Origin: JAEHDI01 sp035455185
GTDB lineage: Bacteria; Acidobacteriota; Terriglobia; Bryobacterales; Bryobacteraceae
DNA: 42,479 nucleotides
Assembly (NCBI GenBank): GCA_035455185.1
Contig: DATIFQ010000252.1
Span: forward strand, 1 to 42,479
Direction of reading: 5' to 3'
In this document: positions 7,464 through 14,933 of the stretch, one piece after another
Position numbering within the stretch: the stretch's first letter is position 1
How the letters are laid out: the number at the start of each line of letters is the position of its first letter
The notes under the pieces: generated by a model
Seen by the model: only the letters and a program-made list of their open reading frames with translations
The model's database searches: none
What the model was told of the DNA's origin: nothing
Translations under genes and position numbers: made by a program

Positions 7464-8410
7464 ACGAGCAGCACCTTCAGAATTTCTTTCTCCTCGGCGC
7501 GGTCGAACGCGCGCGGGGCCTCGGACAGCGGAAAGCAGTCTGAGATCATCTCCGACAAGCGAAGCTTCCGGCTCTTGAGCAGTCGAAGCGCCGGCTCGAA
7601 GCGTCCGCAACGAGAACCGATCAGCGTAATCTCGTTCACCACGACCGGCGCGGTGTCCACTGAGACGGTCCCATGCACCGTCGACTTCATGATCACAACG
7701 CCGCGAGGCCTCGTCATTCGAACCGCTTCGGTCAGCCCTTCCGGCGAGCCCGTTGCCTCCACCACCCAGGCGTACCGTGCCCTCGGCGGTTTTGCTCCTG
7801 CCCGCCGAGCCTCCACGCCCGCCGCCTCTGCGATCTTCATCTTGACCGGATGGCGGCCGTAGAGATGCACCGCTGCGCCGTGCGCCTGGAGCACTTGTGC
7901 GACCAGCAGTCCAAGTTTGCCGTCGCCGAGCACCGCGACCTCACTGTCCCGCGGGACTCGCACCTGGTCGAGGATCTCACAAGCAGCGGCGACGGGCTCC
8001 GTGAACACCGCTTCCTGGGTGGATACGGAGCTGGGAACCACGCGTAGGTTTCCTTCCGGCAGCGTGAAGAACTCGCTGAAAGCCCCAGGATGTCTCACGA
8101 TCCCGAGCACAGTGCGGTTCGGGCAATGCCGGCCCAACCCCCGCCGGCACCAATCGCAGCGCCCGCAAGCCAGGTTGATCTCGCCCACCACTCGCCGACC
8201 GGCGAGCGCCGGGTTGTCCGTCTCGATCACCTCGCCGACAAATTCGTGACCGGGCGTCCCGCGAAAGTCGTAGTAGCCGCGCCTCAGTTCGATGTCGGTA
8301 TTGCAGATGCCACCGCAGACCAGGCGGATCAGCGCGTGTCCTTCCCGGCGCCGTGGGCGCGGCTTCCGGACGACATCCACCTTGCCGTCTTTGATGTGGA
8401 CTGCGAGCAT
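7454..8410 (-). CDS. Zinc-dependent medium-chain alcohol/polyol dehydrogenase
   Basis: This 318-residue MDR-family enzyme should oxidise a secondary alcohol or polyol with NAD(P)+. The catalytic zinc site is visible as Cys36, His55 and Glu56 (GHEFVGEV), with a later Glu in FTEPVAAACEIL. The structural zinc lobe has four cysteines at 82, 85, 88 and 96. The Rossmann motif is VLGDGKLGLL. It is somewhat shorter than the usual 340-350 residues. The substrate is not identifiable; sorbitol/threonine dehydrogenase-like sugar oxidation would fit the neighbouring carbohydrate genes. It precedes the VOC gene with a 10-base overlap, and a TATACT box lies 11 bases before its ATG with no clear Shine-Dalgarno sequence. 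Confidence 0.9.
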   Translation of the reverse strand: MLAVHIKDGKVDVVRKPRPRRREGHALIRLVCGGICNTDIELRRGYYDFRGTPGHEFVGEVIETDNPALAGRRVVGEINLACGRCDWCRRGLGRHCPNRTVLGIVRHPGAFSEFFTLPEGNLRVVPSSVSTQEAVFTEPVAAACEILDQVRVPRDSEVAVLGDGKLGLLVAQVLQAHGAAVHLYGRHPVKMKIAEAAGVEARRAGAKPPRARYAWVVEATGSPEGLTEAVRMTRPRGVVIMKSTVHGTVSVDTAPVVVNEITLIGSRCGRFEPALRLLKSRKLRLSEMISDCFPLSEAPRAFDRAEEKEILKVLLVCE

Positions 8411-8421
8411 GGCAGAGGTTC

Positions 8422-8427
8422 AGTATA
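8422..8427 (-). promoter_or_regulatory. Predicted -10 box for the MDR-VOC gene pair
   Basis: On the minus strand TATACT (five of six) lies 11 bases before the ATG at 8410. A start point about seven bases downstream would leave a leader of only some four bases. No good -35 is seen and no Shine-Dalgarno sequence lies between box and start. It falls in the 47-base gap after the membrane-protein gene. Confidence 0.4.
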
Positions 8428-8457
8428 ACGGAGGCTGGCACACGCCTTTCGGAATAA

Positions 8458-9852
8458 CTACGTAGTGGTAGTAGTCGCCTCGGGTGGCCGGAGCGCGGCC
8501 AGTACCAGCAAGATTGCCGCCGGCCACACCTGCGCAAAGATGCGCCCCAGCGAGATGCTGAGCCTCGACGGTGTAGTCAGGTACGCCCCCGCGGACCCCG
8601 CGACCAACAGTGCCAGTGTCACCTCAGCCACCAGCGGATACCCACGCCGCTCCGGCTCGGGAATGAACCGGAGAGTTGCAGCCAAAATCGCCAGGAGCAA
8701 CAGCGGATGGGTCCACGGGTCGCCCAGCATCAGCAATTCCGAAAGCAAAGCACGGGCTATCGTGAAATAGCGGTCTGCCTCGGCGAGCCTGCTCATTGCT
8801 TCGAAGACTGACTGCTTCGTCAGCGGATTGACGTTCGGGGCAAGCGCGAGTTTGAACCACAGCGTTACAAGCAAACCCGGCAGCGAACCGAAGATGAACC
8901 ATGCTAGCAACCGTGCCGTGGTTCTCACGCGGCGGCTCCGGGGTTGGGCGATGCATATTCCCGCCACCGAACACGCAAGGAAGAGCAGCCCTTCGTTCTT
9001 CGTCCACGCCGCTAGGCTGGCCGTCGCTCCCGCGAGCGCCAGCACGTTGGCACGGCACTCTGCCGCTTCGTGCGTCAGACTCAACAGGACCACCGTGCCC
9101 AAAATGTAGAAGCCCATTGGAACATCGGCATACTGCGATGTCCCTTGTGAGAGAAACCCGGTGCTTGCCAGCAGTATGCATCCAGCGAGCAGACCTAGGC
9201 TCGTGGATCGTAACACCGCAAATCCGGAGACCAGTACCGCAAAAGTGCCCGCAAAAAACAGAAACGCCGCGGCTGCGGGCACGGCGGGTGGTGTTTCCTT
9301 ACCTCCGTACCTCCACGCGCGAGCAACGAAACCCGGAAGGAGCAGCGGGTAATCGGGATGAGTCTTAGCCAGCAGTGGACTCCACGCGTTTCTCCACTCC
9401 TCGCCGTCCGCGGCGAGAAACTTCGCCCTTACGTTCCAAGTACTCCACGCGTCCCAATCGCCGTGGATCCTCGCCTCAGTATTGCTGAGGAAGGCGAGGA
9501 CTACCAGCAGAAATCCAACAGTCAGCGCTCCTGCGAGCGCGGCGTTCCACCGAAATCCTGGCTTCTCGGGAGATTCCACTGGCCGCGCTGTGTCCCGGAA
9601 AACCAGCCACACCGCGCCTCCTGCCAGAAACAACATAAGGTCGGCCGCAAAGAGAAGCCCCCTCCCCGCTAAGCCGGCAGATCGGACCAGGAAGTAAAGG
9701 ACTGAGGTGGCTCCTGCTCCAATACCGGCGCCGAGCGCGATCGTGAGAACACGTGCCGCCCAGCGGGGCCGCAGGGAGACTGGCCGCAGCAGCGTGTCTA
9801 CCACCAGCCAGCCTGTGGCAATGGAAACGAGAAAGGCGACCGCGGCCATCAT
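8458..9852 (-). CDS. Polytopic membrane protein, GT-C glycosyltransferase-like
   Basis: The 464-residue product has roughly ten or more hydrophobic segments. Between them is a loop with GDWDAWSTWNVRAKF and HPDYPLLLPGF and, later, the short motif AAWTKNEGLL. These patterns are common in GT39/PMT-like GT-C membrane glycosyltransferases that use polyprenyl-phosphate sugars, where an early acidic loop motif is catalytic. The assignment is by pattern only. The C-terminus ends in a run of five threonines. It starts one base after the stop of the small anchored protein at 9854-10303, so the two are almost certainly co-expressed and may act on the same cell-envelope substrate. Confidence 0.7.
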   Translation of the reverse strand: MMAAVAFLVSIATGWLVVDTLLRPVSLRPRWAARVLTIALGAGIGAGATSVLYFLVRSAGLAGRGLLFAADLMLFLAGGAVWLVFRDTARPVESPEKPGFRWNAALAGALTVGFLLVVLAFLSNTEARIHGDWDAWSTWNVRAKFLAADGEEWRNAWSPLLAKTHPDYPLLLPGFVARAWRYGGKETPPAVPAAAAFLFFAGTFAVLVSGFAVLRSTSLGLLAGCILLASTGFLSQGTSQYADVPMGFYILGTVVLLSLTHEAAECRANVLALAGATASLAAWTKNEGLLFLACSVAGICIAQPRSRRVRTTARLLAWFIFGSLPGLLVTLWFKLALAPNVNPLTKQSVFEAMSRLAEADRYFTIARALLSELLMLGDPWTHPLLLLAILAATLRFIPEPERRGYPLVAEVTLALLVAGSAGAYLTTPSRLSISLGRIFAQVWPAAILLVLAALRPPEATTTTT

Positions 9853-9853
9853 C

Positions 9854-10303
9854 CTAACGGCCGATCCTCCGGAATATCAGCACCCCGCTGCCGAGATCCC
9901 GTGCGAGCTTCAGTTGATGGCGTCGCTCGACGGCGCTTACTTCGGCCGGCTTCGAGAAGTTCCCGAGCACCCAGTCGGTCGACTCGCGGGCCGGCAACTC
10001 TACGAGAATCCGGGGCGCAAGTGCGTACTGTGCGCCGAAGAACGCCGCGCTTCCGCGGACTTGTTCGAAAGGCACGTCGGACACATAGCCGACCAGCACG
10101 TCTCGCGGAAGGATCGTTGCCGCTTCGCGCAATCGCTGGACCTGTATCTCCACCGCGTACGGATCGCCGGCTGTGCGGTTTGTGAGCGTCGTCGTCCTGT
10201 AGTACTCTAGCGACGCCGCAAGCGACAGCACCGCGACCAGTCCTACGCCAGAGAGGACGCGCACAGGGTACCTGGACTTCGTTGTAGTTTCAGGAGCGCC
10301 CAT
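9854..10303 (-). CDS. Small membrane-anchored protein of unknown function, partner of the GT-C-like protein
   Basis: The product has 149 residues with one N-terminal membrane segment (about residues 14-32, VLSGVGLVAVLSLAA) and a soluble extracytoplasmic domain. Phrases such as VLVGYVSDVP and AQYALAPRILVE resemble the small domains often found beside or fused to GT-C-type membrane proteins, but I know no named function. I chose the ATG at 10303, which removes a 42-residue upstream extension lacking any membrane logic and running into the divergent thrC promoter region. Its stop is one base from the start of the GT-C-like gene. The start lacks a strong ribosome binding site. Confidence 0.6.
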   Translation of the reverse strand: MGAPETTTKSRYPVRVLSGVGLVAVLSLAASLEYYRTTTLTNRTAGDPYAVEIQVQRLREAATILPRDVLVGYVSDVPFEQVRGSAAFFGAQYALAPRILVELPARESTDWVLGNFSKPAEVSAVERRHQLKLARDLGSGVLIFRRIGR

Positions 10304-10357
10304 GGAACAGATCGATGAGAATAGCAGAACCGGCGGCGTCGACGCGCACCCGCCCGT

Positions 10358-10363
10358 TATAAT
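10358..10363 (+). promoter_or_regulatory. Consensus -10 box for the threonine synthase gene
   Basis: A perfect TATAAT lies 10 bases before the ATG at 10374. A start point near 10370 leaves a leader of about four bases, so the message would be leaderless or nearly so. A weak AAGG at 10365-10368 is the only possible ribosome binding site. No consensus -35 is visible at 16-18 bases upstream. Confidence 0.5.
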
Positions 10364-10373
10364 CAAGGCTTCC

Positions 10374-11678
10374 ATGCAAGCTGAACTGGTCTGTTTTAGC
10401 GCCGGCTGCCGTGCGCGCTTACCACTCACAGAGGTAATCTACAACTGCCCGCGATGCGGCGGCCTCCTCGAATGCGACTATCCCGGCCGCGCCGTTGACA
10501 CGCTCGCGCTAAAGCGTACGTGGCGAGAACGGCGGATGAGCAACGCTCCGCTCGACCGCAGCGGGGTTTGGCGGTACCGCGAGATGATCCCGTTTCTCGA
10601 GTCGTACGACAAGGTCGTCACGTTAAGCGAGGGCAACACACCCGTCCTCAACGCACCCCACGCGGCCGCCTGGGTCGGACTTGAGCAGATCGCCTTCAAG
10701 CACCAAGGTTTCAACCCGACGGGTTCGTTCAAGGACAACGGGATGACCTGCGGCGTGGCGCAGGCTCTCCGACTCGGAATGAAACGTGTTGCCTGTGTTT
10801 CCACCGGCAACACGTCCGCGTCCATGGCCGCGTATGCGAGCGCGGCGGGATTGCAGCCGTTCATCTTCATCCCGCACGGCAACATCTCGTACGGAAAGCT
10901 TGCGCAGGCGCTCGAATATGGCGCCAAAACCTTGCAAGTAGAGGCGAACTTCGATCAAATTCTTGCCCTCGTGCGGGTTCTCGCCGAGCGGCTCGGCATC
11001 TACCTGCTCAACTCCATCAACCCGTTCCGCATCGAAGGGCAGAAGACGATCATGGTTGAGCTGATGGACCAGCGGGACTGGAACCCGCCCGACTGGATTG
11101 TCCTCCCCGGCGGCAACTTAGGCAACACTTCGGCGTTCGGCAAAGCGTTGCGTGAGATGCTGGACCTTGGCCTCATATCGCGAAGCCCCCGCCTGGCGGT
11201 CATTCAAGCCGAAGGAGCCGCGCCGTTCTACGGGTTGATGCACTCGTCCGATCGCTCAGACCTTCCGAAGGTCGAGAACCCGGAGACCCTCGCGACCGCC
11301 ATTCGTATCGGCGATCCTGTTTCCTGGCCAAAGGCCCTGCACGAGGTGGAGACCTCGGGCGGCATCGTAGAAAAAGTGACCGAACAGGAGATTGCCGACG
11401 CTAAGGCGCAGATCGGACTCTGCGGCATCGGCTGCGAACCTGCCTCCGCGGCGACCCTTGCCGGCATCCGAAAGCTTCGCGCGGCCGGCGTCATCGCGCG
11501 GAATGTGGACGTGGTCGCGGTGCTGACCGGCAATCTCCTCAAAGACCCCGACTACATCTACCGCTATCACACGGGTCAGCTTGTGGGGCCGAGCGGCCAA
11601 AAACTGGAATCCACCTTCGGTAATCAGCCGGTTGTCGTCCCGAATGACCCGGACCGTATCGCGGAGATGCTGGCGTAG
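10374..11678 (+). CDS. thrC: Threonine synthase
   Basis: This PLP enzyme converts O-phosphohomoserine to threonine, the last step of threonine biosynthesis, in the cytoplasm. An N-terminal zinc-ribbon-like segment has Cys7, Cys12, Cys25 and Cys28 (NCPRCGG). It is followed by the fold-type II PLP domain with Lys120 in the motif GFNPTGSFKDNG. Phosphate-binding loops are STGNTSASMAAYAS and LPGGNLGNTSAF. The length of 434 residues suits the family. The ATG at 10374 fits the zinc ribbon start; an ATG at 10302 would add 24 residues ahead of the promoter box. It converges with a second threonine-synthase-like gene 20 bases away, and the two are clearly diverged paralogues. Confidence 0.9.
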   Translation: MQAELVCFSAGCRARLPLTEVIYNCPRCGGLLECDYPGRAVDTLALKRTWRERRMSNAPLDRSGVWRYREMIPFLESYDKVVTLSEGNTPVLNAPHAAAWVGLEQIAFKHQGFNPTGSFKDNGMTCGVAQALRLGMKRVACVSTGNTSASMAAYASAAGLQPFIFIPHGNISYGKLAQALEYGAKTLQVEANFDQILALVRVLAERLGIYLLNSINPFRIEGQKTIMVELMDQRDWNPPDWIVLPGGNLGNTSAFGKALREMLDLGLISRSPRLAVIQAEGAAPFYGLMHSSDRSDLPKVENPETLATAIRIGDPVSWPKALHEVETSGGIVEKVTEQEIADAKAQIGLCGIGCEPASAATLAGIRKLRAAGVIARNVDVVAVLTGNLLKDPDYIYRYHTGQLVGPSGQKLESTFGNQPVVVPNDPDRIAEMLA

Positions 11679-11698
11679 GAACGCGAAAGAAACCTACC

Positions 11699-12925
11699 CT
11701 ACCGAGGTGTGATCAGCCCGCCCAGTTTGTCCTGCTCCGCCGCAGCCGAACGCGGGAAGCGGGTTGAGTACGCTTCGAGATATTTGAGGCCCGCGCCCGT
11801 GTTATACACGAGAATCTTCTCGTTTGGCTTCACCGCGCCTGCCTTGATCAGCTTCTCGAGCGCCGCAATGCACGCTGCGCCTTCGGGGGCCATGAACAAT
11901 CCCTCCTCCGCAGCGAACCGTATCCCCTCGTCGAGCAGTTCGGCGTCGGTGACGGAAACAGCCGTACCGCCGCTTGCGCGCAGAATGTCGAGAATTAGAA
12001 AGTCGCCGAGCGGCTTCGGCACACGCAGGCCGCTGGCTGCTGTACAGGCGTTCTCCCAAAAGCGGCAACGCGATTCGCCCCGCTCGAACGCTTCGACAAC
12101 GGGACGGCAACCCTCGGCCTGAACCGCGACCATCCTCGGCCGCTTGCCGGAGACCCAGCCGAACGCTTCCATCTCCTCGAACGCCTTCCACATTCCGAGC
12201 AGCCCGACTCCACCGCCCGTCGGGTACAGAATGACGTCCGGGAGTTCCCAGTGAAACTGCTCGGCGATTTCGTAGCCCATCGTCTTCTTGCCCTCGACGC
12301 GATAGGGCTCCCGGAGGGTCGACATGTCGAACCAGCCCTCGGTGGAACGACCTTCGGCGACCAAACGGGCGCAGTCGCTGATGAGGCCGTCCACGAGCGT
12401 CACGTGCGCGCCGAACGCCATGCACTCCACGTAGTTGGACTGCGGGACGTCGCGCGGCATGAAGATGTGGGCCTCAATCCCCGCCGCCGCCCCGTAGGCC
12501 GCCAGGGCGCTCGCGGCGTTTCCCGCCGATGGAATCGCCAGTTTGCGGATGCCGAGCTCGACAGCCATCGAAACCGCGCACGATAGCCCGCGCGCCTTGA
12601 ATGACCCCGTCGGGTTCACCCCGTCGTCCTTCACCCACAGATCTTCAAGCCCCAGGCGCGCCCCGGCATTTCTACACCGGACCAGCGGGGACATGCCCTC
12701 GCCGAGCGATACGATCGAACCGGGCTTCCCAACCGGCAGCACGGCGGCATAGCGCCACATCGTGGGTGGTGCGTTGTTGAGCCATTCCCGGCTCCAGCCT
12801 TGCCGCACCTGCACAAGATCGTAGCGGACCGAAAGAGGCCCGCCGCACTCGCACACGTTGTGAACGCGTCCAGCCTCAAGCTGCTTACCGCACAGGCTGC
12901 ATTCGAGATGCGTGATTGTCGTCAT
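11699..12925 (-). CDS. Threonine-synthase-like PLP enzyme (paralogue)
   Basis: The 408-residue enzyme shares the layout of ThrC: an N-terminal zinc ribbon (Cys9, Cys12, Cys25, Cys27) and a fold-type II PLP domain with Lys110 in GVNPTGSFKARG. It differs at the residues after the Lys (ARG against DNG). It has YPTGGGVGLLGM as the phosphate loop, a form closer to threonine ammonia-lyase and related lyases. Many such proteins are annotated as threonine synthase, but a different beta-replacement or beta-elimination activity is possible. It has AGGA before the ATG at 12925 and lies 22 bases after the GH127 gene on the same strand, so it is probably the last gene of that operon. Confidence 0.8.
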   Translation of the reverse strand: MTTITHLECSLCGKQLEAGRVHNVCECGGPLSVRYDLVQVRQGWSREWLNNAPPTMWRYAAVLPVGKPGSIVSLGEGMSPLVRCRNAGARLGLEDLWVKDDGVNPTGSFKARGLSCAVSMAVELGIRKLAIPSAGNAASALAAYGAAAGIEAHIFMPRDVPQSNYVECMAFGAHVTLVDGLISDCARLVAEGRSTEGWFDMSTLREPYRVEGKKTMGYEIAEQFHWELPDVILYPTGGGVGLLGMWKAFEEMEAFGWVSGKRPRMVAVQAEGCRPVVEAFERGESRCRFWENACTAASGLRVPKPLGDFLILDILRASGGTAVSVTDAELLDEGIRFAAEEGLFMAPEGAACIAALEKLIKAGAVKPNEKILVYNTGAGLKYLEAYSTRFPRSAAAEQDKLGGLITPR

Positions 12926-12947
12926 GTATTTCCTGCCGCTTCTCCTA

Positions 12948-14918
12948 TCACTGCTCGTAGGGAATCCAAACCTGCATCGCCGATGGCCCCCGGTTCGAGA
13001 ACGCGTAATACGGGATAAAAGAAACGGTCACCGGCCTCCCCACCCTGCTGCGCACGTCCCGCAGTGCCTCATAGAGCCACCGCTCGGTGAGCGGTGGCTC
13101 CTCCGCTACGCCTGCGTGCCATAACTCCACAATCCCCCCGAGCTTGTCGCGCCGGTATTCGCCGGTGAACCCCTTGGCTCGCCCGCCCTCGCGCAAGAGC
13201 TTCACGTCAAAGATCGACGCTACGCCATACTGATCGGCCTGCTCCATGCAATAAACCAGAGGTCCGCGCTCCACCGCCACACGGCCAGCGTTCTCCCGTA
13301 CCAAGGGATTCGCGGACGTCAGCCGCGGGGCGATCCCGAGATCCAGCACCACTCGATCGTTCGGTTGCCACTTCCGCCGGATTGCGAGATATGTGCCGGC
13401 CTTCATCGGATCGCGCACCGGCCGGCCATTTACCGCTGCCCGCGCGGGGCTTGCCCAGCCGGGGACGCGCAGAAACAGCGTGAACTCCACTGCGCGCTCC
13501 AGCCGCATCGCAATCTCGACTTTGCCCTCCCACGGATACTTCGTAGTCTGCTTCAATCGCAATCCGGTTCCGTCCTCCAGCCGCCAATCGAGCGTGTTGT
13601 TGTCGTAGAGATGAATGTGGAGACCCTCGCGGCTGGTGCTGTAGAAGTAGCCAGGCAGCGACGCCAGTACCCGCTGGAGATTCGGAGGACAGCAGGTGGT
13701 ACTGTACCAGGGGTTGCGGATTTTGTCCTCCGGGTCGCCGGTGAGCTCGAGCGGATTCCGATAGCAGTAGAGTGTACCGTCCAGCGACATGCCGGAGTTG
13801 ACTCCGTTGTACAGCGCTCGCTCGATCTCATCGGCGAATCGCGCCTCGCCGGTCGCCGCCAGCAGCCGCCAGTTCCAGATCATGTTGCCGATCGCCGCAC
13901 AGCTTTCCGTGTACGCGAGTCTGTTCGGCAGCTCGTACGGCTCGCCGAACGCTTCGCCCTGCGCCCGGGAACCGACGCCGCCGGTGATGTACATCTTGCC
14001 GCGCGTCATGTCCTGCCACAGGCGGTCCAGCGTCCGCCGGTACGCCTCGTCCCCGGTCTCGATGAAGTAGTCCGTCGCCCCGCTCACAGCGTACATGGCC
14101 CGCACAGCGTGGCCTTCGAGCTTCGTCCGCTCGGTGAACGGCTTGCCGCTGAACAGGTACACAATGTCCCGGCGACTCAGCTTCAGGCGCTCGCCGTCCC
14201 CCCGTACGAGATACCCGGCGAGGTCCAGATGCCGGCGGTCGCCGGTTGTCCGGTACAACTCCACCAGCGCCAGCTCCAGCTCCGGATGGCCAGTGAGCAG
14301 CGGCCTCTTATTCGGCCCGAAATCCCGAATGAGATATTCGACGAACCGCAGCGCCCCGTCCAGAAGCCTGCGATTCCCCGTAGCCCGGTGATACGCGACC
14401 GCCGCCTGCAACAGGTGACCGAGGCAATACAGTTCATGACCGCTCTGCATCTGCTGGAACCGCAGCGGCACGCGGTCTTCGACGAAGTACGTGTTCAGGT
14501 AACCGCTTGCCTCCTGCGCCGCCAGGATCTCGTCCGTCAGTTGATCGAACTGCGCGCGAAGCTTCGGATTGTCGACCGATTGCAGCACGAACGCCACCGC
14601 CTCCATCCACTTGTAGAGGTCCGAATCCGTGTACAGCGGTCCGCGCCGGGTGACGTTCTTACGTCCCGAAAGCCGCCGGAAATTGTCCACCACTCCGTTC
14701 TCTTCGAGCAGCGCGAGCAGACTGGGGATGCTCCTCTCGACGTTCACCTGACGCCGCCTCGACCAGAATCCGTCCTCGATGGTCACGGCTCGCACCGGCA
14801 CGCTGTGCAGTCGCGCGTGCGGCGACTTGCGGAGGTCCAACACGCCGGCGTCGCGCCAGTCTTGTGCAATCAGCAGGGGCGCCAGCACAAGCAGAGCAAG
14901 AATGGTGCGCGGAAACAT
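12948..14918 (-). CDS. Secreted GH127 beta-L-arabinofuranosidase
   Basis: This 656-residue enzyme should remove beta-L-arabinofuranose from plant glycans. A signal peptide (about residues 1-18) precedes an (alpha/alpha)6 barrel. The GH127 active site is visible. Glu322 in the motif GEAFGEPYELP matches the acid/base. Glu338 and Cys340 in TESCA, with Cys409 and Cys410 in STTCCPPN, match the zinc ligands, one of these cysteines acting as nucleophile. In the characterised HypBA1 enzyme the corresponding sites are Glu322, Glu338, Cys340, Cys417 and Cys418. C-terminal beta-sandwich domains follow. It lies 15 bases downstream of the second, lipoprotein-type GH127 gene and upstream of the threonine-synthase-like gene. 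Confidence 0.93.
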   Translation of the reverse strand: MFPRTILALLVLAPLLIAQDWRDAGVLDLRKSPHARLHSVPVRAVTIEDGFWSRRRQVNVERSIPSLLALLEENGVVDNFRRLSGRKNVTRRGPLYTDSDLYKWMEAVAFVLQSVDNPKLRAQFDQLTDEILAAQEASGYLNTYFVEDRVPLRFQQMQSGHELYCLGHLLQAAVAYHRATGNRRLLDGALRFVEYLIRDFGPNKRPLLTGHPELELALVELYRTTGDRRHLDLAGYLVRGDGERLKLSRRDIVYLFSGKPFTERTKLEGHAVRAMYAVSGATDYFIETGDEAYRRTLDRLWQDMTRGKMYITGGVGSRAQGEAFGEPYELPNRLAYTESCAAIGNMIWNWRLLAATGEARFADEIERALYNGVNSGMSLDGTLYCYRNPLELTGDPEDKIRNPWYSTTCCPPNLQRVLASLPGYFYSTSREGLHIHLYDNNTLDWRLEDGTGLRLKQTTKYPWEGKVEIAMRLERAVEFTLFLRVPGWASPARAAVNGRPVRDPMKAGTYLAIRRKWQPNDRVVLDLGIAPRLTSANPLVRENAGRVAVERGPLVYCMEQADQYGVASIFDVKLLREGGRAKGFTGEYRRDKLGGIVELWHAGVAEEPPLTERWLYEALRDVRSRVGRPVTVSFIPYYAFSNRGPSAMQVWIPYEQ

Positions 14919-14933
14919 GGTGTCAGCACTCCA

